A stretch of DNA of 64,000 nt from an uncultured Romboutsia sp. GTDB lineage: Bacteria > Bacillota > Clostridia > Peptostreptococcales > Peptostreptococcaceae. A program made the translations under genes and the position numbers. Of this stretch, positions 17,284 through 26,810 are shown in pieces. Numbering within the stretch: position 1 is the stretch's first letter; each line of letters opens with the position of its first letter. Below the pieces are notes generated by a model. It was given only the letters and a program-made list of their open reading frames with translations. It searched no databases and was not told where the DNA came from. The DNA lies in the NCBI GenBank assembly GCA_904418825.1, contig CAJFPU010000002.1, positions 1-64,000 on the forward strand. Direction: 5' to 3'.

Positions 17284-19203
17284 ATGATAAAAGTTACTTT
17301 AAAAGATGGATCTGTAAAAGAATTCGAAAATGAACTTTCAGTTATGGACATAGCTAAGTCTATAAGTGAAGGTTTAGCTAGAGCAGTAGTTGCTGCATCT
17401 GTAAATGGAAAAGTTGTAGGGTTAAACTATATAGTAAAAGAAGACTGTGAATTAAACTTATTCAAATTTGATGATGAAGAAGGAAAAGATGTATTTAGAC
17501 ATACATCAGCTCATATACTAGCTCAAGCTATAAAGAGATTATATCCAGAAGCTAAATTTGCAATAGGACCAACTGTAGAAAATGGATTTTATTATGATAT
17601 AGATTTAGATCATAGATTAACTAATGAAGATTTAGAAAAATTAGAAAAAGAAATGAAAAAAATAGCTAAGGAAGATATAGCTGTTGAAAGATTTGAATTA
17701 CCAAGAGAAGAAGCTTTAGCTTGGGCAAAAGAGAATAATGAAATTTATAAAGTAGAACTTATAGAAGATTTACCAGAAGGGGAAGTAATATCTTTTTATA
17801 AGCAAGGAGATTTTACTGATTTATGTAGAGGACCACACTTACCTTCAACAAAAAAAGTTAAGGCTGTTAAACTATTAAGTGTAGCTGGAGCTTATTGGCG
17901 TGGAGATGAAAAGAACAAAATGCTTCAAAGAATATACGGTATATCTTTTGAGAAAAATAAAGATTTAGAAGAATACTTACACATGTTAGAAGAGGCTAAG
18001 AAAAGAGATCATAGAAAGTTAGGTAAAGAATTAGATTTATTCTTTATACCAGAAGAAGGACCTGGATTCCCATTATTCTTACCAAAAGGTATGGAACTTA
18101 AGAATGAATTATTAAAGTTTTGGAGAGAAATACATAGAGAAGATGGATATCAAGAAATAGAAACTCCAATAATATTAAATCAAAAACTATGGGAGACTTC
18201 AGGACACTGGTTTAACTATAAAGAAAATATGTACACTGTAGATATAGATGAACAACAATTCGCTATAAAGCCAATGAACTGCCCAGGTTCATTAATATAT
18301 TATAATGCTAAGCCACACTCATATAGAGAATTCCCTATGAAAGTTGCTGAACTTGGTAGAGTTCATAGACATGAATTATCAGGAGCATTACACGGACTTA
18401 TGAGAGTTAGAGCGTTTACTCAAGATGATGCACATATATTTATGTTACCAGAACAAATAAAAGATGAAATAAAAGGTGTTGTAGATTTAATAGACAGAGT
18501 TTATAAGACTTTCGGATTTGAATACCACTTAGAATTATCAACTAGACCTGAAAACTCAATAGGTTCAGATGAAGAATGGGAAGCAGCTGAAAGTGGATTA
18601 AGAGAAGCTCTAGAAGAACTTAATTTACCTTATATATTAAATGAAGGTGATGGAGCATTCTACGGTCCTAAGATAGATTTCCACTTAAGAGATTGCTTAG
18701 GAAGAACATGGCAATGTGGTACTATACAATTAGATATGCAATTACCTCAAAGATTTGATATAACTTATATAGGTCAAGATGGTGAAAAACACAGACCAGT
18801 TATGATACACAGAGTTGCATTTGGAAGTATAGAAAGATTTATAGGTATATTAATAGAACATTATGCTGGTAAATTCCCTGTTTGGTTAGCTCCAACTCAA
18901 GTTAGAATATTACCTATATCAGATAAGTATAATGATTATGCTAACGAAGTTAAGAAAGCTTTATTTGATAAAGGTATAAGAGTAGAGATAGATGATAGAG
19001 CAGAAAAGACAGGATTTAAGATAAGAGAAGCACAACTTCAAAAAATACCATACATGTTAATTGTAGGTGAAAAAGAAGCTGCTGATAATAAAGTATCTGT
19101 AAGAAGTAGAGATAATGGAGAAGTAGGAAGTATAGATTTAAATGAATTTATAGCTACAATATCTAAAGAAATTGAAAATAGAGAAAATGTAATACAAGAT
19201 TAA
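17284..19203 (+). CDS. thrS: Threonyl-tRNA synthetase
   Basis: This class II synthetase of 639 residues is full length. An N-terminal TGS domain (1-62) is followed by the editing domain with HTSAHILAQAIKRLYP (HxxxH) and the core. The core contains MNCPGSLIYY, with a zinc-binding Cys, GRVHRHELSGALHGLMRVRAFTQDDAHIF (motif 2 and zinc His) and VAFGSIERFIGILIEHY (motif 3). An anticodon-binding domain (LPISDKYNDYANEVKKALFDKGIRVEIDDR) closes the chain. The ATG is 6 bases after AAGGAGGA. Expression is controlled by the T-box just upstream. Confidence 0.98.
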   Translation: MIKVTLKDGSVKEFENELSVMDIAKSISEGLARAVVAASVNGKVVGLNYIVKEDCELNLFKFDDEEGKDVFRHTSAHILAQAIKRLYPEAKFAIGPTVENGFYYDIDLDHRLTNEDLEKLEKEMKKIAKEDIAVERFELPREEALAWAKENNEIYKVELIEDLPEGEVISFYKQGDFTDLCRGPHLPSTKKVKAVKLLSVAGAYWRGDEKNKMLQRIYGISFEKNKDLEEYLHMLEEAKKRDHRKLGKELDLFFIPEEGPGFPLFLPKGMELKNELLKFWREIHREDGYQEIETPIILNQKLWETSGHWFNYKENMYTVDIDEQQFAIKPMNCPGSLIYYNAKPHSYREFPMKVAELGRVHRHELSGALHGLMRVRAFTQDDAHIFMLPEQIKDEIKGVVDLIDRVYKTFGFEYHLELSTRPENSIGSDEEWEAAESGLREALEELNLPYILNEGDGAFYGPKIDFHLRDCLGRTWQCGTIQLDMQLPQRFDITYIGQDGEKHRPVMIHRVAFGSIERFIGILIEHYAGKFPVWLAPTQVRILPISDKYNDYANEVKKALFDKGIRVEIDDRAEKTGFKIREAQLQKIPYMLIVGEKEAADNKVSVRSRDNGEVGSIDLNEFIATISKEIENRENVIQD

Positions 19204-19212
19204 TTTATAAAT

Positions 19213-19250
19213 AAAAAGGAGTAATCTATCATGATAGATTACTCCTTTTT
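19213..19250. terminator. Bidirectional terminator between thrS and the FtsH-like gene
   Basis: A perfect 18-bp stem pairs 19213-19230 with 19233-19250 over a 2-base loop. A and T runs on both flanks serve both convergent genes. Confidence 0.92.
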
Positions 19251-19251
19251 A

Positions 19252-20655
19252 TTAACACATTTCTTTTCTTATTAATGATTTTAATTCTTCATGAGTCATA
19301 GTTTCATTTTCAAATAAATGATTTGAAACTATATGTAGGTCATTTATATTATTTCTTAACATATCTAAAGTTTCGTTATAACAATCTAGGACTATTCTGT
19401 TAGCTTCATCTTGTATTTTTTCAGATAAAAATGTTTTATTATTTCCATCTAAAGTCATAAATCCTAAATTACTCATTCCGTATTCACAAACCATTTGGTT
19501 AGCTATTTCTGTAACTTTCTTTAAGTCATCTTTTGCTCCAGTAGATTTATGATTAAATATTATTTCTTCAGATGCTTTTCCGGCAAGAAGTATTTTCATT
19601 TTTCCAAGCAGTTCTTCTTTAGTATATATGTATCTGTCTTCATCTGGTAATTGTAGTACATAACCTAAAGCCTGCCCTCTTGGAACTATTGAAATTTTTT
19701 GTATAGGACATATTCCTACTAAATCACTCACTAGTGCATGTCCAGCTTCGTGATAAGAAACTATTTTCTTTTCTTTCTCTATTAAAGTTGAGTTTTTAGA
19801 TTCAAGCCCAGCTATAACTCTTTCTAAAGCCTTATCAAAGTGAATAGAAGTAATTACGTTGCTATTATCTCTTACAGCAAAAATGGCAGCTTCATTAGCT
19901 ATATTAGCAAGATGTGCGCCGTTAAATCCATGAGTTTTTTTAGCTAAAATCTCTAGATTTACAGAAGGATCTATTGGTTTATTATCAGTATGAACTTTTA
20001 AAATTTCATGTCTAGTATGATAATTAGGAGTACCTATATGTATATGTCTATCAAATCTACCAGGTCTAAGTAATGCTTCATCAAGTAAGTCAAGTCTATT
20101 AGTAGCTCCTATTATTATTACATTTGAGTCTTTAGTAAAACCATCCATTTCAACTAGAAGTTGATTTAGTGTTTGATCCTTTTCATTATTGCTTTCTGAA
20201 TGTCTTTTAGCACCGATTGCATCAATCTCATCTATAAATATTATGCTTGGTGCTTCTTTTCTAGCTTTTTCAAAAAGAGTTCGTACTCTTTTGGCACCTA
20301 CACCTACATACTTTTCAACAAATTCAGATCCAGTAACATTAAAGAAAGATGAGTTAGTCTCACCAGCCACTGCTGATGCAAGTAATGTTTTACCAGTCCC
20401 AGGAGGACCATAAAATAATACTCCTTTTGGTATTTTTGCACCCATTTTTTTATATTTGTCAGGATATTTCATAAAGTCTACTATTTCAAATAATTCTTCT
20501 TTAACTTCTTCTAATCCAGCAACATCACAAAATGTAGTCTTAGGTTTAGAAGAGTTTGAATCTTCATTTGGAATTTCTTTTTCCATCTTAGTTGTTTGGG
20601 CAAACACGGGTACTGGTTTGTTTATTTTTTTGAAGAAATTTTCCCACATTCTCAT
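19252..20655 (-). CDS. FtsH-like AAA metalloprotease without membrane anchor
   Basis: This 467-residue protein contains an entire FtsH AAA+ and M41 protease unit. Walker A is GPPGTGKT at residues 83-90, with pore loop KYVGVG, Walker B IIFIDEID and second region of homology RPGRFDRHI. The zinc motif HEAGH is at 302-306, with the third-ligand region TGAKDDLKK near 373-380. Classical FtsH (600+ residues) begins with two membrane helices around an extracellular domain. Here only about 40 polar residues precede the AAA domain, and the upstream 200 bases contain no remnant. It is therefore probably soluble. The second of two Met codons (20655) is chosen because it is 7 bases after AGAGGTG; the first (20661) is only 1 base away. 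Confidence 0.9.
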   Translation of the reverse strand: MRMWENFFKKINKPVPVFAQTTKMEKEIPNEDSNSSKPKTTFCDVAGLEEVKEELFEIVDFMKYPDKYKKMGAKIPKGVLFYGPPGTGKTLLASAVAGETNSSFFNVTGSEFVEKYVGVGAKRVRTLFEKARKEAPSIIFIDEIDAIGAKRHSESNNEKDQTLNQLLVEMDGFTKDSNVIIIGATNRLDLLDEALLRPGRFDRHIHIGTPNYHTRHEILKVHTDNKPIDPSVNLEILAKKTHGFNGAHLANIANEAAIFAVRDNSNVITSIHFDKALERVIAGLESKNSTLIEKEKKIVSYHEAGHALVSDLVGICPIQKISIVPRGQALGYVLQLPDEDRYIYTKEELLGKMKILLAGKASEEIIFNHKSTGAKDDLKKVTEIANQMVCEYGMSNLGFMTLDGNNKTFLSEKIQDEANRIVLDCYNETLDMLRNNINDLHIVSNHLFENETMTHEELKSLIRKEMC

Positions 20656-20834
20656 AGTCATACACCTCTGATAAAAAATTATTTATTTATTTTATAATTT
20701 CCATAGTTTATAAAATTTATTATTTAAATTTTGATTTTAAACAATAAAATTCTAATATTTAAGAGTATAGACAGAAAATGCTTATATAATTACTTAATTT
20801 AATTATTTTATTTATATAAATTTTAAAAAAGTAC

Positions 20835-20863
20835 TTGAAATATTAATTAATCAATGTTATATT
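20835..20863 (+). promoter_or_regulatory. Promoter of the infC-rpmI-rplT operon
   Basis: TTGAAA at 20835-20840 and TATATT at 20858-20863 are spaced by 17 bases. They lie immediately upstream of the structured leader. Confidence 0.6.
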
Positions 20864-20889
20864 AGATAAAGTAATAATGATAAAAGATA

Positions 20890-21034
20890 AAAACAAGAAG
20901 AAGTCCGCTTCTCACCTTACGATAAATGTTGTAAGTGTAAATATAAGTTAAGCTTTTATACCTTAATATGTATAAAGTTTGTTTTAAAATGTTAACTTAT
21001 ATGCGGATGATTTTAATCATTCGCTTTTATTTTT
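20890..21034 (+). promoter_or_regulatory. Structured infC leader (L20/IF3 operon leader) with attenuator
   Basis: The leader contains three nested or successive stems: AGAAG with CTTCT around TCCG; CTTAC with GTAAG; and the long-range pair ATATAAGTTAA (20941-20951) with TTAACTTATAT (20992-21002). It ends in a terminator-like hairpin, GCGGATGA (21003-21010) with TCATTCGC (21017-21024), followed by a T-rich run. In Firmicutes the infC operon is autoregulated by ribosomal protein L20 at such a leader. I infer the same role from position and the terminator; the exact Rfam class should be confirmed by covariance search. Confidence 0.7.
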
Positions 21035-21058
21035 ATAAAAATTTGGAGGTGTCCTACC

Positions 21059-21568
21059 ATTAGTAAGGAACTAGCAATTAATGAACAAATAAGAGATAAA
21101 GAAATAAGAGTTATCTCAGACAATGGAGAGCAACTTGGACTAATGTCTGCTAAAGAAGCTCAAGCAATAGCTAATAATAAAAATCTAGATTTAGTAATGA
21201 TATCACCTAATGCTAATCCGCCAGTATGCAAAATAATGGACTACGGTAAGTACAAATATGAACAATCTAGAAAAGAAAAAGAATCTAAGAAAAAACAAAA
21301 AGTAGTAAATATAAAAGAAGTTAGATTAAGACCAGGTATAGAAGCAAATGACTTAAATACTAAGGCTAATCAAGCTATTAAGTTCCTTAAAAAAGGAGAC
21401 AAAGTTAAGGTTGAACTTAGATTTAGAGGTAGAGAATTAGGACATAAAGACATTGGTAAAGAAGTAATGTTGAAATTTATAGATATAGTAAAAGAGTTTG
21501 GTGAACCAACTAAAGCCCCAGCATTCGAGGGTAATAATATGGTTGTAATGATAGATCCAAAGAAATAA
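21059..21568 (+). CDS. infC: Translation initiation factor IF-3, starting at AUU
   Basis: IF3 binds the 30S subunit and rejects wrong start codons. The frame begins at ATT (21059-21061), giving 169 residues. ISKELAINEQIRDKEIRVISDNGEQLG is the standard IF3 N-terminus, and GGAGGTG (21045-21051) is 7 bases upstream. The first in-frame ATG is at 21143, which would delete the first 28 residues. AUU initiation of infC is known in E. coli and others and lets IF3 repress its own synthesis. Downstream blocks are AKEAQAIANNKNLDLVMISPNANPPVCKIMDYGKYKYEQ (N-domain and linker) and VRLRPGIEANDLNTKANQAIKFLKKGDKVKVELRFRGRE (C-domain). Confidence 0.96.
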   Translation: MSKELAINEQIRDKEIRVISDNGEQLGLMSAKEAQAIANNKNLDLVMISPNANPPVCKIMDYGKYKYEQSRKEKESKKKQKVVNIKEVRLRPGIEANDLNTKANQAIKFLKKGDKVKVELRFRGRELGHKDIGKEVMLKFIDIVKEFGEPTKAPAFEGNNMVVMIDPKK

Positions 21569-21595
21569 ATGATTAACTGAGAGGAGGAAATTAAC

Positions 21596-21790
21596 ATGCC
21601 TAAAATGAAAACTCATAGAGGTGCTGCTAAAAGATTCAAAAAGACTGGAACTGGAAAATTAAAGAGAGCTAAAGCTTTCAGAAGACACATACTAACTAAG
21701 AAAGCTGCTAAGACTAAGATGCAATTAAGAAAGTCTGGAATAGTTACAGCAGGAGATGCTAGAAGAATAGCTCAATTATTACCATACTAA
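21596..21790 (+). CDS. rpmI: Ribosomal protein L35
   Basis: This 64-residue basic protein begins [31 protein letters not shown], the L35 signature, and ends with [10 protein letters not shown]. It lies 27 bases after infC with a GAGAGGAGG ribosome site and is co-transcribed with infC and rplT. Confidence 0.98.
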   Translation: MPKMKTHRGAAKRFKKTGTGKLKRAKAFRRHILTKKAAKTKMQLRKSGIVTAGDARRIAQLLPY

Positions 21791-21846
21791 AAATCGGAAA
21801 AAATAGATAACAATTATAACAGAGGAAGACGAAGGAGGTCATAACG

Positions 21847-22203
21847 ATGGCAAGAGTTAAAAAAGCTATGAACGCTCGTAAGAAGCATAAGAAAGTATTA
21901 AAACTTGCAAAAGGATTTATAGGATCAAGAAGCAAATTATATAGACCAGCAAATACATTTGTAATGAAGGCGTTAAAGAACGCTTATATAGGAAGAAAGT
22001 TAAAGAAGAGAGATTTCAGAAGACTTTGGATACAAAGAATAAATGCTGGAACAAGAGCTCATGGATTATCTTACTCAAGATTCATGAACGGATTAAAGTT
22101 AGCTGGTGTTGAAGTTAACAGAAAGATGTTAGCTGAAATGGCTATACATGATGAAGAAGGATTTGCTAAGTTAGTAGAAGTTGCTAAATCTAAATTAGCT
22201 TAA
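21847..22203 (+). CDS. rplT: Ribosomal protein L20
   Basis: This 118-residue large-subunit assembly protein is the last gene of the operon. It begins [24 protein letters not shown] and contains [29 protein letters not shown], both diagnostic for L20. The ATG follows GAAGGAGG. In Firmicutes L20 represses this operon by binding the infC leader. Confidence 0.98.
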   Translation: MARVKKAMNARKKHKKVLKLAKGFIGSRSKLYRPANTFVMKALKNAYIGRKLKKRDFRRLWIQRINAGTRAHGLSYSRFMNGLKLAGVEVNRKMLAEMAIHDEEGFAKLVEVAKSKLA

Positions 22204-22218
22204 TTATATAATGAAATT

Positions 22219-22254
22219 AAAAGCTTTTGAATTTTATATTCAAAAGCTTTTTTA
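22219..22254 (+). terminator. Terminator of the infC operon
   Basis: AAAAGCTTTTGAAT (22219-22232) pairs with ATTCAAAAGCTTTT (22238-22251), followed by T residues. Confidence 0.9.
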
Positions 22255-22551
22255 TATTTAAAATATAATTTTAAATGATAAATAAAAAAGTTAATAAATA
22301 TATATAATATGATTATAGATACTAACTTGAGAATTAAATACAGTCATTGAAAATACTATATTTGATAAGATATATTTTTATAAATATATTAATTTTAATA
22401 TATTTATAAAAATAACTAGTACAATAGGTTTAAATTAACACTAAATTGAATTATAGAATGTTGTTTTTACTAAAGTTTTGGAATATAATAAAGTAATAAT
22501 TATTAACTACTATAAAAAACAATACCAAAATATAAAGGAGGATCTGAAATA
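22255..22551 (+). other. AT-rich intergenic region before the potassium uptake genes
   Basis: About 300 bases hold no gene. The visible structure is a perfect 20-bp inverted repeat at 22373-22414 with a 2-base loop. No c-di-AMP (ydaO-type) or other riboswitch core was recognised, although such elements often precede potassium transport genes. The ribosome site AAGGAGGA for ktrB lies at the end. Confidence 0.5.
22373..22414. repeat. Perfect 20-bp A/T inverted repeat
   Basis: Bases 22373-22392 are the exact reverse complement of 22395-22414, with TT as the loop. The repeat has no G or C. It resembles in style the AT-only palindrome at 2010-2055. Confidence 0.75.
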
Positions 22552-23928
22552 ATGAAAAAAATTGTTAAGAGAGTTTCTAATATTGTAAATAAAATGGAAC
22601 CTACTCAAATAATGGTAATTGGATTTGCCATTGTAATATTAATAGGAGCAATTTTATTGAGTATGCCGATATCTACTCAAAATGGAGAGAGTATAGGATT
22701 TTTAGATGCGTTATTTACATCAACTTCAGCAGTATGTGTCACAGGATTAATTGCAGTTGATACATCGACTTATTGGAGTTTTTTTGGTCAATTAATAATT
22801 ATAACCTTAATCCAAATTGGTGGATTAGGATTTATGACTGTGACAACATTGTTTTCTTTGATAATTAAAAAAAGAATAAATCTAAAAGAAAGACTTTTAA
22901 TTCAAGAATCATTAAATCAAATAGATTTATCTGGATTAGTTAAATTAACAAGGTACATATTACTTACAACTTTTTTTATTGAAGGTACAGGGGCATTATT
23001 ATTATCAACTGTATTTATACCTCAATTTGGAATTTTAAATGGTATTTGGTATAGTATATTTCATGCTATATCAGCATTTTGTAATGCGGGATTTGATTTA
23101 ATGGGAGTTGTTAGTGGTCCATTTTCATCTTTAACATACTATGTAAATAACTTTACTATAACTATAACAATATCGTTATTAATCATTTTAGGTGGTATAG
23201 GATTTCCTGTAATTCTTGATGTTATAAGAAATAAAAAGTTATCAAAATTAACTATACATTCCAAAGTTGTACTTTTTAGTACAATTGTTTTAATAGCATT
23301 TGGAATGTTATTTATTCTATTGTTAGAATATAATAATCCAAATACATTAGGTAAATTAGGATTTGGAGGAAAAATACTGGCATCATTATTTCAATCAATA
23401 ACAATTAGAACTGCTGGATTTAATACAATAGATTTAGCGGCTATGAGAGAAAGTAGTATATTTGTAATGATAATATTAATGTTTATTGGTGCATCTCCAG
23501 CTTCAACGGGTGGAGGAATAAAAACTACTACAATAGCTACATTAATATTAACGGTAAAGTCATTTATATTAGAAAAGCAAGATATAGAAGTTTGTAAAAG
23601 AAGAATAAGTGAAACTACTGTTAAAAAATCATTGGGAATATTTTTAATAGGTATAACTATAGTTGTAATGGGAACTCTTATTATATCTATAACTGACCCT
23701 GACTTTAGCTTACTTGAAGTTGAATTTGAAGTAGTATCTGCTATTGCTACAGTTGGGCTTAGTATAGGTGGAAGTCCAAATCTAAGTGTTTTAGGAAAAA
23801 TATTTATAATGTTATTTATGTTTATGGGAAGAGTTGGGTCTTTAACTATATTCATGGCATTAGCATCAAGAGGAGTTAAGAACAATCCTCCTATTAGATA
23901 TCCAGAAGGTAAAATAATAGTTGGATAA
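22552..23928 (+). CDS. ktrB: Potassium uptake channel subunit (KtrB/TrkH family)
   Basis: This 458-residue membrane protein has the four repeated membrane-pore-membrane units of the Trk/Ktr/HKT superfamily. Pore-filter segments with the conserved Gly are TSTSAVCVTGLIAVDT, HAISAFCNAGFDLMG, ITIRTAGFNTIDLA and SAIATVGLSIGG. FIGASPASTGGGIKTTT is also typical. It forms the ion-conducting subunit and works with the RCK regulator encoded 38 bases downstream. The ATG is 7 bases after AAGGAGGA. The name ktrB rather than trkH is chosen for the small separate regulator partner. Confidence 0.94.
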   Translation: MKKIVKRVSNIVNKMEPTQIMVIGFAIVILIGAILLSMPISTQNGESIGFLDALFTSTSAVCVTGLIAVDTSTYWSFFGQLIIITLIQIGGLGFMTVTTLFSLIIKKRINLKERLLIQESLNQIDLSGLVKLTRYILLTTFFIEGTGALLLSTVFIPQFGILNGIWYSIFHAISAFCNAGFDLMGVVSGPFSSLTYYVNNFTITITISLLIILGGIGFPVILDVIRNKKLSKLTIHSKVVLFSTIVLIAFGMLFILLLEYNNPNTLGKLGFGGKILASLFQSITIRTAGFNTIDLAAMRESSIFVMIILMFIGASPASTGGGIKTTTIATLILTVKSFILEKQDIEVCKRRISETTVKKSLGIFLIGITIVVMGTLIISITDPDFSLLEVEFEVVSAIATVGLSIGGSPNLSVLGKIFIMLFMFMGRVGSLTIFMALASRGVKNNPPIRYPEGKIIVG

Positions 23929-23966
23929 TTAAAATAAATTTACTTAAAATATAGAGAGGTAAGGTT

Positions 23967-24638
23967 ATGAAACAATATATAGTTATAGGATGTGGAAGAT
24001 TTGGAACATCGCTAGCAACAACTATGCATCTTTTAGGTCATCAAGTAATGGCTATAGATAAAAATGAAGAAATAATTCAAAACATAGTTGATAAGGTTAC
24101 TCATGCAGCTATAGTAGATGTTACAGATGAACAGTCTCTAAGATCAATAGGGTTAGGAAACTTTGATGTAGCTATAATAGCAATAGGTTCTGACATAAGA
24201 GCATCTATAATGGCAACTATTATAGCTAAAGAAATGGGAGTATCTCAAGTTGTATGTAAAGCAACTGATGAATTACAAGCAAAAGTTCTTTACAAAATCG
24301 GAGCTGATAGAGTAGTATTTCCAGAAAGAGATATGGGAGTTAGAGTTGCTCATAATCTAGTTTCAGATAATATCCTAGATCATATTGAATTAGATCCAGA
24401 GTACTCTATAATAGAAATAGTTACACCAACTAATTGGGTAGGAAAAACTCTAGTTGAGTTAGAATTAAGAGCAAGATATGAAATAACAGTACTTGCTATA
24501 AAAAATGGTAAGAGTATAAATGTAACGCCATCACCAGATGAAGAACTTAAAGCAGGAAGTATATTAGTTGTAATTGGTCAAAATAGCAATATAAGTAGTA
24601 TTACTTCTGAAAATAAAGATATAATTAGGAGAAAGTAG
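23967..24638 (+). CDS. ktrA: Potassium uptake regulatory subunit (KtrA/TrkA)
   Basis: This 223-residue cytoplasmic RCK protein forms a gating ring on KtrB. The nucleotide-binding Rossmann domain is at residues 1-135 with IGCGRFGTSLATTM (GxGxxG) and the acidic end of strand 2 at VMAIDKNEE. The C-terminal TrkA-C (RCK_C) domain from about 140 contains LVELELRARYEITVLAIKNG. In other Firmicutes this C-domain can bind c-di-AMP. The order ktrB-ktrA, with 38 bases between, indicates one operon. Confidence 0.93.
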   Translation: MKQYIVIGCGRFGTSLATTMHLLGHQVMAIDKNEEIIQNIVDKVTHAAIVDVTDEQSLRSIGLGNFDVAIIAIGSDIRASIMATIIAKEMGVSQVVCKATDELQAKVLYKIGADRVVFPERDMGVRVAHNLVSDNILDHIELDPEYSIIEIVTPTNWVGKTLVELELRARYEITVLAIKNGKSINVTPSPDEELKAGSILVVIGQNSNISSITSENKDIIRRK

Positions 24639-24640
24639 TT

Positions 24641-25438
24641 ATGTCTATGATAATAACAGCTAAAGACAATGATAAAATAAAATATACAAAATCTTTATTA
24701 AAATCAAAAAATAGAAATAAAGAATCAAAATTTATAATTGAAGGATACAGAATTTTAACACTTGCAATAGAGTGTAGAGCAAAGTTAGATTATGTATTTA
24801 TAAATGAAGATTTTGAAAAAAAACAAGAACATAAAGAATTTTTAGAACTATTAAAGAAAAAAGATATAAAAGTATATAAAACTACTAATAAAATATTTGA
24901 AGATTTAACTGATACTGAAAATACTCAAGGTATAATAGGTGTAGTTAAATTCAAACAAAAAACATTAGAAGAAAACTTAACAGATAATAATAGGTTTGTA
25001 TTAATCTTAGATAGAATACAAGATCCTGGTAATATGGGCACTATAATAAGAACTGCAGATGCAGCTGGAGTAGACGCAATAATTGCATTAAAAGGATGCG
25101 TAGATATATACAATCCAAAAGTAATAAGATCAACTATGGGATCTATATTTGATATGAATGTAATTCATGCGACTCAAGAAGAAACACTAAGGATACTTAA
25201 ATTAAAGAAATTTGATATAGTGTCTAGTTACTTAGATACAAATAATTACTATAATACAATAGAGTATAATTACAAAACTGCACTAGTAATAGGTAATGAA
25301 GCTAATGGAATAAACGATGAATTAGTATCAAAATCAGATGTATTGGTTAAAATACCGATATATGGTAAGGCAGAATCTCTAAATGCAGCAATAAGTTCTG
25401 CAATATTAATGTATGAAATAAAAAAATACTTAGTTTAA
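24641..25438 (+). CDS. SpoU-family rRNA/tRNA 2'-O-methyltransferase
   Basis: This 265-residue SpoU/TrmH methyltransferase has an N-terminal substrate-binding domain (residues 1-100, L30e-like). A SPOUT knot domain follows with the three motifs VLILDRIQDPGNMGTIIRTADAAG, ALVIGNEANGIND and IPIYGKAESLNAAISSAILMYE. The target RNA cannot be told from the sequence; homologues before pheS in Firmicutes (YsgA) are usually annotated rRNA methyltransferase. It begins 2 bases after ktrA, with an AGGAGA ribosome site inside the ktrA end, so the three genes are likely one transcript. Confidence 0.9.
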   Translation: MSMIITAKDNDKIKYTKSLLKSKNRNKESKFIIEGYRILTLAIECRAKLDYVFINEDFEKKQEHKEFLELLKKKDIKVYKTTNKIFEDLTDTENTQGIIGVVKFKQKTLEENLTDNNRFVLILDRIQDPGNMGTIIRTADAAGVDAIIALKGCVDIYNPKVIRSTMGSIFDMNVIHATQEETLRILKLKKFDIVSSYLDTNNYYNTIEYNYKTALVIGNEANGINDELVSKSDVLVKIPIYGKAESLNAAISSAILMYEIKKYLV

Positions 25439-25495
25439 AAGTTGTTAATTACATATTTTATATGTTATAATTATGTAAAAAACTATATTTAAAAA

Positions 25496-25741
25496 TACAA
25501 TGAAAGAGAAAAGTATTTTGAACTAACTTAGCACAGAGAGAAGTACCTAGGCTGAAAGTACTTTATAAGAATTCAAAAGAAGTTCGCTCTGGAGTATTAA
25601 AGCTGAAATTAATAGTAGGCTTTAACGTTAAAACGCGTTAAGTTTATTTGAGGTGGTTTAAAATTTATAATTTTAGACTACTAGGGTGGTACCGCGAAAC
25701 AATAGTCTTTCGTCCCTAGATTGGGATGAAGGGCTTTTTTT
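25496..25741 (+). promoter_or_regulatory. T-box riboswitch controlling pheST
   Basis: Stem I elements AGAGAGAAGTACC and GGCTGAAAGTAC are followed by GAAGTTCGCTC, which contains a TTC (Phe) specifier at its centre. The T-box core AGGGTGGTACCGCG lies at about 25683-25696. The terminator is formed by CTTTCGTCCC with GGGATGAAGG and a T run ending at 25741. The TTC specifier agrees with the downstream pheS and pheT genes. Confidence 0.94.
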
Positions 25742-25774
25742 ATATATAAATAAATAGTGAAAGGATGATATATA

Positions 25775-26794
25775 GTGCAAGAAAAATTACTTAATTTACA
25801 AGAAGCTGCTTTAAATGAAATTAAAGATACTTCTAGTATAGAAGCTGTAGAAAGTCTAAGAGTTAAGTACTTAGGTAAAAAAGGTGAGATAACTGCTATT
25901 CTTAAAGAAATGGGTAAGTTATCAGCAGAAGAAAGACCAGTTATAGGTCAAGTTGCTAATAAAGTAAGAGAATCGATAGAAGGAAGTATATCTTCAAAGA
26001 AGGAAGAATTAAAAGCTATAGAAAAGCAAAAGAAATTAGCTGAAGAAGTTATAGATGTTACAATGCCAGCTAAAGCTGTTAAAGTAGGAAAGAAACATCC
26101 TATATCTCAAATAATAGATGAAGTAAGTGAAATATTTATGGGTATGGGATTCTCTATAGCAGAAGGTCCTGAAGTTGAAACTGTTGAAAATAACTTCGAT
26201 GCATTAAATGCACCAATAGACCATCCATCAAGAGATATGAGTGATACATTCTACATAAACAGTGAATTATTACTTAGAACACAAACATCTCCGGTTCAAG
26301 TTAGAACTATGAAAGGTCAAGAATTACCTATAAAAATAATAGCTCCAGGAAGATGTTTCAGATTTGATGCTCCAGATGCTACACACTCTCCAATGTTCCA
26401 TCAAATAGAAGGGCTTGTAGTTGGTAAAGATGTAACAATGGCTCAATTAAAAGGAACATTAGATATGTTCGTTAAAAAGTTATTTGGAGAAAATACAAAA
26501 ACTAAATTTAGACCACATAACTTCCCATTCACAGAGCCAAGTGCAGAAGTAGATGTTACTTGCTTCAAGTGTCAAGGAGAAGGATGTCCTATGTGTAAAC
26601 AAGAAGGATGGATAGAAATATTAGGAGCTGGTATGGTTCATCCAAATGTACTTAGAAACTGTGGAATAGATCCAGAAGTTTATAGTGGATTTGCTTTCGG
26701 TATGGGTGTAGATAGAATAACTATGCTTAAGTATGAAATAGATGATATAAGATTATTATTTGAAAATGATATGAGATTTTTAGATCAATTTTAA
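25775..26794 (+). CDS. pheS: Phenylalanyl-tRNA synthetase alpha subunit
   Basis: This catalytic class II subunit has 339 residues. The N-terminal coiled coil (1-85) binds tRNA. The catalytic part has [28 protein letters not shown], then [40 protein letters not shown] (motif 2) and [16 protein letters not shown] (motif 3). It starts at GTG 25775, 9 bases after AAGGA; no ATG lies nearby in frame. It pairs with PheT, 16 bases downstream, as an alpha2beta2 enzyme. Confidence 0.97.
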   Translation: MQEKLLNLQEAALNEIKDTSSIEAVESLRVKYLGKKGEITAILKEMGKLSAEERPVIGQVANKVRESIEGSISSKKEELKAIEKQKKLAEEVIDVTMPAKAVKVGKKHPISQIIDEVSEIFMGMGFSIAEGPEVETVENNFDALNAPIDHPSRDMSDTFYINSELLLRTQTSPVQVRTMKGQELPIKIIAPGRCFRFDAPDATHSPMFHQIEGLVVGKDVTMAQLKGTLDMFVKKLFGENTKTKFRPHNFPFTEPSAEVDVTCFKCQGEGCPMCKQEGWIEILGAGMVHPNVLRNCGIDPEVYSGFAFGMGVDRITMLKYEIDDIRLLFENDMRFLDQF

Positions 26795-26810
26795 TTAGGA
26801 GGATTTTAAT

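Noticed and set aside
22255-22551. c-di-AMP (ydaO) riboswitch before ktrB
   Set aside because: The G/C-containing conserved core of that class is absent; only an A/T palindrome is visible.
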